A stretch of 64,000 nucleotides of DNA from Bemisia tabaci (taxonomy: Eukaryota > Arthropoda > Insecta > Hemiptera > Aleyrodidae): contig NC_092799.1 in assembly GCF_918797505.1 (NCBI RefSeq), positions 14,718,295 to 14,782,294 of the forward strand. The letters run 5' to 3'. The notes under the pieces were generated by a model, which did no database searches, was not told the origin of the DNA, and saw only the letters and a list, made by a program, of their open reading frames with translations. Made by a program: the position numbers and the translations under genes. This document shows, one piece after another, positions 21,255-32,112 of this stretch; the first letter of the stretch is position 1; each line of letters opens with the position of its first letter.

Positions 21255-22218
21255 CCCTGGTAAAAATTTGCGATAAGAGCTGCGTTTCAAAATACCATAG
21301 GAATTCTTATAGCCGGCTAAAGAAGGCTACAGAAAATCATATAGCTGGCTGTAGAATGCGGAGAAAATCATACGGCCGGGCTATCCGAAGCTATAAAAAA
21401 TTATGCAGCCGGGCTATAGTTCCTATCGCCGGGCTTTACACTTTATCGCCTGGCTGTTGCTTTTTCGCCATCGATTATAAAAGGCTATAAGAAATTGTGT
21501 AGAAATTCCTGTGCTTTGGAAATCATTAAGTTTGATACGGAACGACCTTAATATTTACAAAACACACATTATATTTTCCTTTACTACATATTTTTTTTTC
21601 ATCAATTAAAATGAGAATAATCCATACAGGATGTGCAAAAATTTCAAAATCATGAGTTGAATAACGCTGACTCCGCCAGATTAAATATTAGGGCCTATAT
21701 AACACAACGTGGAGCGGCGACGCACTGGCGCCTACAAACCTAACAGGGATACTTCACGCATTGCGCAACGCGTGAAGTATCCCTGTTAGGTTTGTAGGCG
21801 CCAATGCGCGTTTTGCGCTGGCTGCCCGCCTGCCGCACCGCAGCGTGCCACGGCGCTTGAAGCAACTATTTCACACCAGAGGTATTGCACAGCATCATAC
21901 GAAACTGAAGGCGCTCTAATATATTAGTAATGATAGGCATCCATCAAAAGTACGGAGCTTCCCTCGCAAAATAAATCAAGTCAAGATACTACGGCCCAAA
22001 AAGAGGGCAGTATTCGAAAAACCCACTAAGTTCTAGCATCCGTAATTAGTAACGTTTAGCATACACTTTATCGCCTGACTGTTGCTTAATCGCCATCGGC
22101 TATAAACGGCTATAAGAAATTGTGTACCCGGCTATACAAGCTATATTGGAAATCTTACAGCCGGCTGTAGGTCTATGGTATTTTGGAACACAGATTCTAC
22201 TGCCAATTTTTACCAGGG
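21255..22218. mobile_element. inverted-repeat element, family O, ~960 bp, with family N inside
   Basis: CCCTGGTAAAAATTTGCG at the left pairs with a right end reading TGCCAATTTTTACCAGGG; ATACCATAG and CTATGGTAT follow. Inside, GCCGGCT, GGCTATA and TATAGC words recur at least a dozen times on the left, and a shorter echo lies at 22065-22150. The left and right blocks share ACTTTATCGCCTG. A family N palindrome occupies the middle (21728-21802). Confidence 0.65.
21728..21802. repeat. near-perfect 75-bp palindrome, family N
   Basis: GGCGCCTACAAACCTAACAG is mirrored exactly by its complement; the loop is GCATTGCGCAACGC. The adjoining DNA (21850-21917: AGCAACTATTTCAC, GAGGTATTGCAC, GAAGGCGC) recurs in diverged form at 44557-44632. 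Confidence 0.8.
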
Positions 22219-23186
22219 TGTATTGAAATACCCACACTTTCCTGGATTTGATAGATTGATAGACTTTGAGATAATGCTTTGACTTTCGAAACGCTAGGGC
22301 ATGATGATGCAAAATAATTTTGAAATTTTCCGATCCGACAACTGACAAACTGAAGCTATGTAATGCGACACTTGGAACGTTCTTTTTGCGTTCGCAGAAT
22401 TTTTGCGTAAAGGAGTGAGTTTTGAATTTTCTAGATGTCTCCATCAGCAATCAGAATTTTTACGTGATTTTACTTGAGTCATAGTCAGGGCTTCTACATA
22501 CGTTCAACTTTCAAAATCCCAGTCTTTTCCCTATATTTCCTCTATTAAGATTGCATAAAATAACTCTTTACAACTCATCCGTCACAGAGAAGTAACACAA
22601 TCACTCCCCCAGGGTCCTGCTGGCTGACAACTTAGGGGTCTACCTCTTCCTGTTCAATTTCTTCGCTAACTTCATAACCTTACACAATCCTTATCTAAAA
22701 AACAACACATAGAAAAAGATAAACCGAAAAAGCGAAAAAGCGAAAACTCCAGAGCCAACGTCAAAATCCCTGCGTTTTACTTCTACCTCAAATTCTATTC
22801 CCTAGGGCTTCCGGTTTGACCTAGGAACCCCGGATAGTCTGTTCACTTGGCTGTGTCTCTTGCTCACAACAGACCCACGAGATTCTTGAAAGATGCGGCA
22901 ACGTTGGCCCGGAACCATCTCGCGAATTCCGCCTTGGCGACGAGGCGGTGCGACGAGGCGACGCGAGGCGTCTAGAATTTCCCTCGAGTTACACCTGCCC
23001 AGGGTCGACCTGTCGCCTGTCGGGGCAAAAACCACCCAAATCCCTCGGAGATCCTCCGTAAAAAACCGAGGATTTTCGCTCGGGCGCGAAATCCGACCGC
23101 GGAACACGCGACCGCCAGGTAACCGCATTACGTTGTAGGGGTGCCACGGGACATACGCGGTTTTCGCGGGGGGCTTTGATACGTGG
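22219..23186. other. AT-rich stretch then CpG-rich island (22890-23150)
   Basis: The first part is unique; AACCGAAAAAGCGAAAAAGC near 22721-22745 is a short tandem echo. The island has overlapping frames on both strands (minus 22802-23128, plus 22893-23138) and no domain. Confidence 0.4.
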
Positions 23187-23288
23187 CAGTGGCGGGTCGC
23201 GTTTTGCGATGGATCGAGTGATCTGTCATTTTAAACCTATGGGAAAGGATCGATTACCAGGGTGTACTTTAAGAATCGATTATTTACT
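23187..23288. mobile_element. hAT-like MITE, family F, right half missing
   Basis: It starts CAGTGGCGGGTCGCG and keeps the family F left arm and centre (GGATCGATTACCAGGG, AAGAATCGATTATTTAC). It stops where the family C hairpin begins, and no right end follows on the other side. Confidence 0.75.
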
Positions 23289-23289
23289 T

Positions 23290-23528
23290 CACTGAAAAAA
23301 AAACTCTGGCCGTGGGAGCCGAAATTACGGGCTATATAGAGATACCGTCCGTTCCGGGCTCAAAGGCCGGAAATTCCGGCTGCTGGAGCCGTAACTTCGA
23401 TTGCTCCGGGTTCAGAGGCCGAAGCTACGGCTCCAGCAGCCGGAATTTCCGGCCTTTGAGCCCGGAACGGACGGTATCTCTATATAGCCCGTAATTGCGG
23501 CTCCCACGGCCGGAGTTTTTTTTCAGTG
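23290..23528. mobile_element. MITE, family C, intact near-perfect hairpin
   Basis: A 239-bp inverted repeat from CACTGAAAAAAAAACTC to GAGTTTTTTTTCAGTG. Both arms carry GGCTATATAGAGATACCGTC, CCGGAAATTCCGGC and GCTGGAGCCG; the loop is TTCGATTGCTCCGGGTTC-like. GC-rich and almost free of arm mismatches, so this copy is probably young. The immediate flanks (TT, TG) do not show a clean 2-bp duplication. Confidence 0.88.
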
Positions 23529-24707
23529 TGTAGCTTCAGATGGAGGATATCGAATCATGCTGCGTAGGCCGGGAATGGATTCGTTCTTGCCGGCTGAGAG
23601 GCTGAAATAAGACGCCGATTCCTCTTTCGGGCTGAGTCAGATGGGGATGATAGCGCTTTTCCCCCAGCCGCGTATTCAGAGTTGCGTTGAAATATTCAGT
23701 GCGGTTTGACCTCTTTTTAAAATTGGACGCTTTACAGGGTTGCCTGTGAGAAATCATTGGAAAACTACGACGCTTTTAACTAGAGTTTCTCGGATTTTTT
23801 TCAGTCAGCTCCAAAGAACAAGAGGAATCCTCTACTGACCTATTCTACCGTGCCATGTAAAAACGCCGTATGAGCCTTCAGGCGTTGCCTTAATTGGATG
23901 AGTGGAATGAGTGGAATTACGTTCTTTCATCCGGGGGATGACAATGTTCGTATTTTTTTTATGAAGTTTGGCAGCGGTTCTCGGCGCGAGGACTAAGATG
24001 AAGAATTTGAAAAATCCGCCGGGAGGACCGAGTAATTGGTCGAAAGAATTCGCAGCGACTTCTCGTCCGGAAAAAAGGCTGATTACAGGAAACCGCTCCA
24101 TAATTCGCACCGAGTTTCCGCTCGGCAATCGAAAAGAGCGTCAGGATTATTGCACAATCTGCTCGATCCGATTACATGCAAAATCGAGGAAGGACGCCTC
24201 TCAAAGCAGTAGTGCTTGCTTCGTCTCATAATGACTGTTGATCGTGGATTTCGATGATTGGCGTGAGTTTGTCAAACTATACGTCTAGTTTGTAAAAACG
24301 GCTTCTCGTCTACAGATAAATGACTGAGGAACGTTCGTGCTGAAAATTAACTAATTAAGTTTTGGAACAGAGACTACAGCACTATCAATCATCGATATCA
24401 ATACAATATAAAATCAGTTGAAAAATTGAAACAGTTCCTTCAACTTTTTTTGGAGATTTTAGAGAATTGTTTTCAGCAAGAACATATCCTGACATGTTTA
24501 CAGGCTGGAATTTCGAATTTCCCAAAATAATTCACCAAAACGATTGCAATTTGAAAAATTTGCACTCAGCATCTTCCGAACTGTTTTAGAATCTGGAATC
24601 TATCAGTTGATCGAACAACTATCGCGTAGGATTCCCACAGTAGGACTTAAGATCCTCCTTCACAGGAACGAACCATGAAACTTTGACTCATTCTTCGCTG
24701 TGGCAGA
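23529..24707. other. unique sequence with a family L fragment
   Basis: CTACCGTGCCATGTAAAAAC and GCCGTATGAGCC at 23845-23895 are a left end of MITE L; no right end was found. The rest is unique, with short overlapping frames at 23832-24231 and no domain. Confidence 0.4.
23845..23900. mobile_element. MITE, family L, left-end fragment
   Basis: It matches the left terminus of the full-length copy at 15681 over about 55 bp, including CTTCAGGCGTTGCC. Truncated. Confidence 0.65.
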
Positions 24708-25003
24708 AGGGTTGCAATTTTTCAAGAAAAATAAAATCTCGAAATTTCATGGTAAATACATCATGAATTTCAGAAAGATATGAAAAACACCGAAAAGTAT
24801 CTTTCGCTACGTTAAACTTTGATAAACGCAAAATTACATACTTTTGGCTTTTCGGAGTTCTTCGGTGCGTGTTGTATACCCATACCCAACCCCTGAAAAT
24901 ATGTTTCGTACTTTTCATATTTTTCACACCTGTGTGAAATTTCATGAAATATTCCGCGGAAATGTTCAATAATTCATAATTTTCATTTCACCCGTGCAAC
25001 CCT
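24708..25003. mobile_element. MITE, family Z (AGGGTTGC ends)
   Basis: AGGGTTGCAATTTTTC at the left is inverted in the right end, ...CCCGTGCAACCCT. The interior words AAATTTCATGAAATATT also occur near the right end of the family H element at 33304, so Z and H may be related. Length about 296 bp. Confidence 0.55.
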
Positions 25004-25477
25004 GAGTGGCAACGGTGTGAGAAATACGGAGCCGGGTTCCGATTGCGCTCTCTGGCGGGCGGCGGGCGCGATGCGGAAGTAAAGCAGTGCCGAGCTAGCG
25101 CGAGCACGGGAGCAGCCCCTAACGATTGACGAATGTTCGACATTCCCGAGCCGAATGTTTCCCTTTAATGAAACATTCCACGTTCCGTCTTTTTTCACCG
25201 TCATCCGGCCCTCGCTTTTCCCTCCTTTTCCTCCGCTTCCTCCCTTCCCTTCCATCCGTCAAACCCGACATTGTTAACTTTCCCAGGCAGCGGAAAAAGC
25301 CCGCACGGCTGCCAACTTTTCCGCGCCGCGGCATGGGAGAAATTGTAAAAAAATATAACAAACGAGATTTTTTTTTTTTGGACAACTTTTAGTTAGGACA
25401 CAACTACTAAGTATTTAGTATTTTAACCCCACCCAAAAAAGTATTAACTCGTCGGTTCTCGTGCGAAGGAACGTAAT
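25004..25477. other. CpG-rich island (25010-25330), no gene seen
   Basis: Overlapping frames on both strands (minus 24983-25255 and 25119-25385, plus 25126-25392) mirror one another. A minus-strand frame rich in Gly, Lys and Arg is compositional. Confidence 0.4.
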
Positions 25478-26257
25478 GTGGATCCATTTCTGATTGGTTC
25501 TCGTATTATAGGCCTCCACAGTGTCACAAACGGTAATAAAGATTACACTTTACCACCTGCAAAGATGAAAATCCGGATTGGACCGAGGGATTACGGGTTC
25601 GACAAGGAACAAACGGAATGAGAGAAGGAGCAGAGAAAGGGATTTGAGAATGAGCCGATCAAAGATTACCAAAAACGTTCGACTGGTGTAATCTTTATTC
25701 CCGTTTGTGACTCCACGAGGGGACGGGGGTTGTCTTAACTCTCAGTATAAATAGAGTCCCTTTATACTTTAGCGTCCAGCCCACGTACAAACTGGGGCTC
25801 TCAAACTGGCACTAATTCTTCTATTTCTCAGCCATTTCTGCACGGAATGCCTTGAAAATTTCAAGATCTGATCTGTGATGTATCCCAAACACATCGGTTA
25901 CCCTCAAAGATCGTCGGCCCGACGATCTTTGAAAGGCAACAGTCAACAGTTCCATCGATGAGCCTCTTTGAGGCCCCTAGTTGGTAGGTGGGCTGGACGC
26001 TTGAGAGTCAAGACAACACCCCCTCATGGAGTCACTAACGGGAATAAAGATTACACAAATTGAACGTTTTTCGTTCGACCCATTCTCAAATTCCTTTCTC
26101 CGTTCCTTCTCTCATTCCGTTTGTTCCTTGCCGAACCCGTAATTCCCTGGTCCATTCCAGATTATTATCTTTGCAGTCGATGAAAATGTAATATTTATTC
26201 CCGTTTGTGACACCGTGAAGGCCTAAAATATGGAAACCATTCAGAAATGGATTCACA
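25478..26257. repeat. ~780-bp composite inverted repeat (family P) enclosing family Q
   Basis: The outer arms pair: GTGGATCCATTTCTGATTGG (from 25479) against CCATTCAGAAATGGATTCAC (to 26256). Each side carries a complete P unit of about 185 bp (25525-25712 and 26031-26214) whose own ends are CACAAACGGTAATAAAG-type inverted repeats, so the structure is a palindrome of palindromes. TAAAGGGACTC-like words flank the inner Q element at 25771-26001. Confidence 0.75.
25771..26001. mobile_element. MITE, family Q, copy 1, at the centre of the P hairpin
   Basis: The ends are AGCGTCCAGCCCAC and GTGGGCTGGACGCT. A perfect inner palindrome, AGATCGTCGGCCCGACGATC, sits off-centre. Copy 2, in the opposite orientation, is at 33062-33299. 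Confidence 0.82.
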
Positions 26258-26703
26258 TTGTCTTGACTCTCAGAAGGGACTCTAAAGGCGACGAACGGCA
26301 ACACAGGTCACGCGCGCGACTTTCATAATTTCCCGGCCATACTTTTCAATTTTCACGAAATAATCAAGCGGCACACGGAAACAGTGAGGTTTCCGTCCCC
26401 CTTCAACCCTTCCGCGAGCCTTTACGACTCCCCCGACGCAGGTGAAATAAACGACGCAGCCGCGTTGCCCGGGAATTGAAAGGGTCGTTCGGGGAGGAGC
26501 CCCATTGTGTCAACCCTCCGTTAATCCCTCTAACGCCAGCGCTCTTACGGGGTGGAAGACTCGACGGGAATCGCACATGAGTTCTTTCTGCGGCCACCGA
26601 TTCAATTAGGGGCGATCGCACGATTTTCTCGCTCCCTCTAAGACCGAAACGTGATACGCGTCTCAGGTCATTCCCGAAAGAGGGATTTTAATGGACCACT
26701 ACG
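26258..26703. other. CpG-rich unique sequence
   Basis: No MITE recognised. The minus-strand frame 26403-26621 has no domain. Confidence 0.4.
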
Positions 26704-26956
26704 CTCCCGAGCTAAGTAAGAACGCCGTATGAACCTCCAGGCGTTGCCAAATTACCCTTGATAAAACGCGAATTTCTTGGTAAAGATTTTGAATATTTTC
26801 CTTCCAATTTTCGGAAAATTTTGTTCGCAATTTCACCTAAAGTTCCTGAAAATTTCAAGGAAAAATATCAGCAACTCTCCTCGAAAATGGACGTTTTATC
26901 GAAGGAAATTTGGCAACTCTCGAACGTTTATACGGCGTTTTTGCGTGGCACAGCAG
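26704..26956. mobile_element. MITE, family L, first of two in tandem
   Basis: CTCCCGAGCTAAGTAAGAAC at the left and GCGTTTTTGCGTGGCACAGC at the right are degenerate L ends. The interior (GCCAAATTACCC, GGCAACTCTCGAACG) matches the copy at 15681. Only four bases separate it from the next copy. Confidence 0.78.
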
Positions 26957-26960
26957 TATG

Positions 26961-27211
26961 CTCCCGTGTTACGAAGAAACGCCGTATGCGCCTTCAACGT
27001 TGCCAAATTTCCTTCGTTTCGTAAGAATTTTCAGGGAAACTTATGGACATTTTTCTCTCGATTTTTCAGATAATTTGATTCGCAATCTAACCAATAGTGC
27101 CTAAAAATTTCAAAGAAAAGTATTCATAACTTTCCTCGATAATAAATGTGTCACGGGGAGACATTTGGCAGCATCTTTATGTTGATACGGCGTTTCTTTT
27201 CAGCGCGGCAG
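26961..27211. mobile_element. MITE, family L, second of two in tandem
   Basis: CTCCCGTGTTACGAAGAAAC at the left and GTTTCTTTTCAGCGCGGCAG at the right. Same orientation as its left neighbour, about 257 bp apart, so the pair is either a tandem duplication or two insertions at neighbouring sites. Confidence 0.78.
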
Positions 27212-27337
27212 TAAAAGAAAAGTAAGAATTAAACCACCACAGAAACAAGGCAGGGTTATACAAAATGTTTTTAATTCATGGTTCCCGCCCAAGCTTCAGA
27301 GAGAGTTTCTGACTGGTTACTGGAAAGTGAACGCAAT

Positions 27338-27442
27338 GGACTACATTTTCCGGCTCATCTTAAAATGTGTGTGGGGGAACTGATGGTACATAAGTTGTTT
27401 TGAGCCAGAAATTTTAGTTCCATGTTTTAAGGAGGTAGTCCC
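27338..27442. mobile_element. MITE, family J, shortened
   Basis: GGACTACATTTTCCGGCTC at the left has lost the GCAATT block; the right keeps AAATTTTAGTTCC and AGGTAGTCC. It aligns with units of the array at 10361. Confidence 0.6.
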
Positions 27443-28457
27443 ACTTAAGCAATTTTCTCATCAAAATTTCACGCAGAACACGTTCAACATATAGAAAACC
27501 AGAGATACGAGTAGTCCCTAGGCGAGGCTGCTTTGTTTAGATTAACCAATAGAGAGGAGGACCTTAGAGGGCGCGAGGCGCCCTCGGGGGTTGGCGGTTG
27601 GCGGTTGGTTCAATTTTGAGTTAGTGATTGTTCTTCGACTTAATTCATATGAGCCCAATTTTAAAAGGATTGATGCTAAAATTATTGATCTTTGTACTAG
27701 AGATTCTACATGAACCTTTGGTAATCATACGTACCTCCTAATGCCATTATCCGACTTATCCGATCTCCATGTCGAAAACGATAATATAGATCTAACTTAC
27801 GTTACAGCACACACAAACAATAAAGAGAGGTAAGGGGTGCTCGGAAAAAAAGCTCACCTGCAACAGAAAAGAGAAAAAGAAACATTAGTCAACAAATTAG
27901 TTAACTGGCAGGTGTTGGACAAGCGAAAAGAAATATTTTTTTTTCAGAGAACGCCGTGATAAAATCTTCAAGAATCGTCCGACGATGAGATAATTGAGAC
28001 AAACGACGAACTGCCGATTCAATTGCTCGAAATTCCATTGCTGGGCTCCAGTGTGAGTGCCAAGTTGAGCTTGGACCGTCCCGAGCGGCCAGACCCCCCC
28101 CCCCCCCCATTATTTCGACCAAATAACTTGGCCCCGGTGCCCCTGCTCATCGCTCACTTTCGCACGGGTCTCGTGCTACAGGAGTAACGACCTAACTTAA
28201 TTTTCCTGTTCGTCCCGGGATGATTGGAGACGTACGGACCGGAGGGCTCGAATGAGCATGAGGTTACGTCATTTTTGTGGGGAGGTGGACGAGTTATGAT
28301 CCTCCCCGAACTAATTTCCAGGCACTTGATCCCTGCGCCTCTCGTTGGCTCCGCGTCCCTCCCAGGGGTGGCAGTTGGAACTCTTCCGTGGAGTGACCTC
28401 TCGACTTCGAGCAGTAGTTCCTCGATGATTTGTTCAATCTTCTTCTTTTTTCTCTTA
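27443..28457. other. unique sequence, no gene seen
   Basis: A GC-rich tandem echo, GGTTGGCGGTTGGCGGTTGG, lies at about 27591-27607. Minus frame 27901-28122 is crossed by a C-run (28097-28109). Positions 28240-28420 are GC-rich. No domain recognised. Confidence 0.4.
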
Positions 28458-28459
28458 TT

Positions 28460-28688
28460 CACTGGAAAAAAACCCACATTGGATCTAGAGTTCAGACTCT
28501 TGAAAACATTGACAAGAAAAAGGACTCTTGATTCAATCGGATTTAAGCTTAAATCAAAAGGAAATCCGCTCAAATTAAGAGGCTTGGTTCTTGATTTAAG
28601 CTTGAATCTGATTGAATCAAGAGTATTTTTTCTTGTCGACGTTTTCAAGAGTCTGAACTCTGGATCCAATGTGTTTTTTTTTCCAGTG
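28460..28688 (+). mobile_element. MITE, family A
   Basis: The ends are CACTGGAAAAAAAC and TTTTTTTTCCAGTG; TT flanks both sides (28458-28459, 28689-28690). Arm words GACTCTTGAAAACATTG and TTTTCAAGAGTC, core GGAAATCCGCTC. Frames of about 180-200 codons on both strands pass through it and are not genes. Confidence 0.92.
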
Positions 28689-28795
28689 TTTGTCTGCAAG
28701 GGAACGAATTGGGATCTCGGCAACAAGTCAGATTTGTCGTTTGAGTATTCGACGGCCGACAAAATAAATTAGTATGTTGAACTATCATCACGGTT

Positions 28796-29055
28796 CAGGG
28801 TGTCTCGCTTTTTTTCACTTCGGGAAATCCTGATTTTTCCTGATTTTTGACTGCGAGTTCCTGATTTCATAATTTTTCCTGATCAAATCCTGACTTCACG
28901 CAAGGTGAATGCAACTTCACAAAAATGGCTCGATAAAAAAATTCGATCGGACGGCCGACTTTTCTCAAATCCTGATGAAATCGGGATAATCCTGATTGAC
29001 CTCAAAGCCTGATAGAATCGGGAGAATCGGGAATATCCTGATGTTAGACACCTTG
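28796..29055. mobile_element. MITE, family I (CAGGGTGTCT ends, CCTGAT words)
   Basis: CAGGGTGTCTCGC at the left, TTAGACACCTTG at the right. TCCTGATTTTT words recur on the left and ATCAGGA-type complements on the right. The ends resemble family G and the interior resembles family H. Single copy. Confidence 0.65.
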
Positions 29056-29743
29056 TAGGTTGTTTAGAAAAAAATGCGAGGATTTCGAAGCGTTAGTTTC
29101 AACCTCTCAACTGCCACTGCAGTTAATGTTACATCCCTAAGATGTTGCCTTTCAAGAAGTTGCTTATCAACCATCATACAGCGAAAAGTAGCGTTAATTC
29201 CCGAATTCAACTTCTGCTTCACTATACTTTATCACTTGGATTGTATGTGCAGGGCCCCCAAAATATGTAGTTTTTCGATTGACAGGAGAATCGCCGCACT
29301 ACAGACATTGAAGTTAAGATGCAACACAGCCCACACTAAAAATCAAAGCAGTTCTAGCAGCTCCTTTATGAGGGGGGCAAAATTGGATCTCTCACTTCGA
29401 AAACGACCCAACTCGGGTTTTTTATGATGTTCATTTGTTGCGTGGAAACACTCCTTGCTGACTATTACGCAGTTTTTATCGTCCCCTGAAAAATTTCACT
29501 TTGCCGAGATAGGTCGTTTCCGAATTGGGAGATTCAATTTAAGTGCGCTATTTTGCTCCTGTTAATGACCGACGAATGTCGGGATGAATACTCATTTAGC
29601 AAGACGAATTCGGTTAGGGTTGCTAAACCAATGGCTAAAATCATGGGCCATGCGTCATACACGAGTCAAATTCATTGTCTCCGGGCTGAGAGTCACAGGT
29701 GAAACGGAGAAAGGGGCGGCTCACGCAGCTCAACCTCGGTGGC
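29056..29743. other. unique sequence, no gene seen
   Basis: The plus-strand frame 29074-29427 has no domain. Nothing repetitive recognised. Confidence 0.4.
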
Positions 29744-29914
29744 GCACAGTGGATCGAGTCAATAGGATAGGTCGAACAAAATCTGGAAACTTTAAAAGCT
29801 TATAACTCCGTTTATACAAAACTTTGAGGTTCTAAAAGTGGTTCCATTGATTTCCTCGTGGCATTGTCCTTTGTAAGCAGCCCTTAAAATTCAAAATGTG
29901 GCGAAATAAACAAT

Positions 29915-30427
29915 CAGGGTTGCCACAGAATTTCGAAAATAAAATTCCCTGACAACTCCCTGATTTCCCTGACACATTTTGGCGAAATTCCCTGACAATT
30001 GAAAAGGTGACGGATGGTTAAAAAGGCATATTTCAAAATAGTTTTCAGGCAAAATTCGTTGTTCGAAACCTCAAACTTATTCTAGAAAGCAAAAGAAGGT
30101 GACTTAACAAATGTTCCTTGACATTATCGTCCTTTTTCCCTGCCATTTCCCGGTTTTCCCTGACTTTTTATTATTCCCTGACATTTCCTTGACACGATTT
30201 GGCGAAATTCCTTGACAATTTTAGATGTGACGAACGGTTAAAAAGGCATGATTGCAAAAAGTTTTGAGTCAAAATTTGTTGTTCGAAACCTCAAACCCAT
30301 ACTAGAGAGCAAATGAAGGTGATTTAAAAAATTTTCCCTAACATTTTCGCCATTTTCCTGACATTTCCTGGTTTTTCCTGACTTTTGATAATTCCCTGTC
30401 ATTTCCCGGTTTTCCCTGACTATGGAA
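29915..30427. mobile_element. family H block, two partial copies in tandem
   Basis: It starts CAGGGTTGCCACAGAATTTC. CCTGACATTTCC-type words recur throughout. The block GGTTAAAAAGGCAT...GTTGTTCGAAACCTCAAAC occurs twice (about 30016 and 30234). No clean CAACCCTG right end is present before family B resumes. Confidence 0.65.
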
Positions 30428-30511
30428 ATTCTGTCCATTGGTTTCCTGGTGAAACTTTCGTCTAGATACACCCCTTAAAATTAGAAATGTGGTGAAATAA
30501 ACATTAAAATT

Positions 30512-30765
30512 GGATTGCATTTTGCAAAAAGGAACCACTAGCATTGCAATGATGCTAAGATTGTGCAACTTCATGTTTTGCAATAAAATTGCGGAAATTT
30601 TGAAAAACTATGAAATTTAGATGGTAATTTTTGTCTTTTCACAGTTTTTAGCGAGTAAAATGGAAACTATTAATGGATAATCGGGTTTTTCCTCCAAGAC
30701 AAAAGAAGTTGCACTATCTTAGCAACACTGCAATGCGAGTGGTTCCTTTTTGCAAAATGCAATCC
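30512..30765. mobile_element. MITE, family J, long form, with AATT target duplication
   Basis: GGATTGCATTTTGCAAAAAG at the left, inverted TTTTTGCAAAATGCAATCC at the right. AATT lies on both sides (30508-30511, 30766-30769). The interior is longer (254 bp) than other J copies and contains TTGCACTATCTTAGCAAC / AATGATGCTAAGATTGTGC, another inverted pair. Confidence 0.82.
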
Positions 30766-30818
30766 AATTAACAGTTTCAGTTAAAAATTTCAGGTCCGAT
30801 CCCTCTGATTGACTGGAT

Positions 30819-31410
30819 CCACTGTGAGGCGAAAACGGCGCGGGGTCGCGAAAATGCAGGGCGCTCGAGCACGAGCAAGAGCAACAGCGACCCAGGAGCG
30901 GGCGAGCAGGTAGCGGGGCGGTGGAGGGGGCGGGGGTGCTGGGAGAGGCGGGGGAGGGTCGACCTTTCCTTCGGCCCGCTCCTGCTTCTAGGTCAATGCC
31001 ATCGAATCGATACGATAAAACTTTACTCATTCGGTCCCGAGCCCCCCGCCACCCCCTGGCGGACCCATCCCGGTAGCTTCCCCGCGGAGGGCGGAGGGTG
31101 GCGGGGGGTGTACACCCGCACCCGGCCCGGCAGCGCAGCGCCACCGCGGGAACACAGACACCTGCCCGGGGTTGCTAGACTGCGTCACGGGAGAGGAGAC
31201 ACTCCGAGGAATCTTCCAGGCGTTCGCGTCGAGGGAGTTTTCTGCCGTCCGGAGTAAAAATCCCGTACCTCCATTCAACACTTTTTTCAATTTTCTCTCG
31301 ACAAAATGCGCTTTTAAAAAAAAAACTAACAAATATCCATCCTTCATTTTTTCGATGCAACTCCGCCACACCATTAGGCACGAGAAATGAAAAAAATTAA
31401 GCCTTGTGGC
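30819..31410. other. GC-rich island (30830-31260)
   Basis: Very CpG-dense with G-rich runs. Frames on the minus strand (30719-31144, 31027-31374) overlap in different frames and begin or end in MITE sequence. No domain. Confidence 0.4.
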
Positions 31411-31415
31411 AGTAC

Positions 31416-31696
31416 CAGGGTGTCTACTAAAACAGGTTGGCCAAAAATCAGTGCTTTTTCAGTACATTCCCAAGAAATTCAGTACCTCCTCAACAGAAAA
31501 ATTCAATACTTTTTCAGTGCTTCCATTCGACGAAATTCGAAACATTTCAAAAATTTGAATTTCTCACTCAAATTGAGACAAAAATGACAAAAAGTGAACA
31601 AGACTCTGGACCTTCTCTCGGAAATTCCGCACGTTTTCAGTGCTTCCGGATTCCCCTTCAAAAATCAGTACTATTTCCGGACTCGTAGACACCCTG
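31416..31696. mobile_element. MITE, family G, with 5-bp target duplication
   Basis: CAGGGTGTCTACTAAAACAG at the left, GTAGACACCCTG at the right. AGTAC flanks both sides exactly (31411-31415, 31697-31701). This is the best-preserved G copy for terminal sequence. Confidence 0.88.
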
Positions 31697-32112
31697 AGTA
31701 CGTGCTGGAAAAAAGGGGGACAAATTGAATGGAGTTACGGCGTTTTTGCTGGACGGCAGTTTTCTATACTTACGCTTCCCGAACCGTTGTTTCCCGTGAA
31801 AACACTTCGATGCCTAAAGTGTGAGAGCACGTATCTCCATTTGCGATGATCCGATAGCAGTGAAAGGTTGCAATTAAACATGAGAAGAAAGCTTTCGGGA
31901 TGAAAAGTTGTCTCGGATTTTTGTTTTAAAAAAGCTGTTGAAAATCGGAAAATCCTCGAATTTGTGTCATGTGCTGCCGTGTATTCTGAGAGACAGGTCG
32001 GGGTTGGACCTTATAAATTAATTTTTGAATCGTCATTTTTAACCTGCCCAGAGACTACATCGATGGCTATTATGGCTTAAGTATGAGACCACGTATCTAA
32101 GTTTGCCAGATA
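31697..32112. other. unique sequence with a family L right-end stub
   Basis: TTACGGCGTTTTTGCTGGAC followed by GGCAG at about 31735-31760 is a right terminus of MITE L without the rest. The remainder is AT-rich and unremarkable. Confidence 0.4.

Larger units (their letters stand above)
29744..30818. mobile_element. chimeric family B element carrying families H and J
   Basis: It opens with CACAGTGGATCGAGTCAATA and closes with GATTGACTGGATCCACTGTG. An H-like block begins at 29915. After H the sequence CCATTGGTTTCCT...AAATAAACATTAAAA, already present before H (from about 29843), appears a second time, so part of B is duplicated. J follows at 30512-30765. Length about 1.07 kb against about 240 bp for an intact B. 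Confidence 0.7.
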
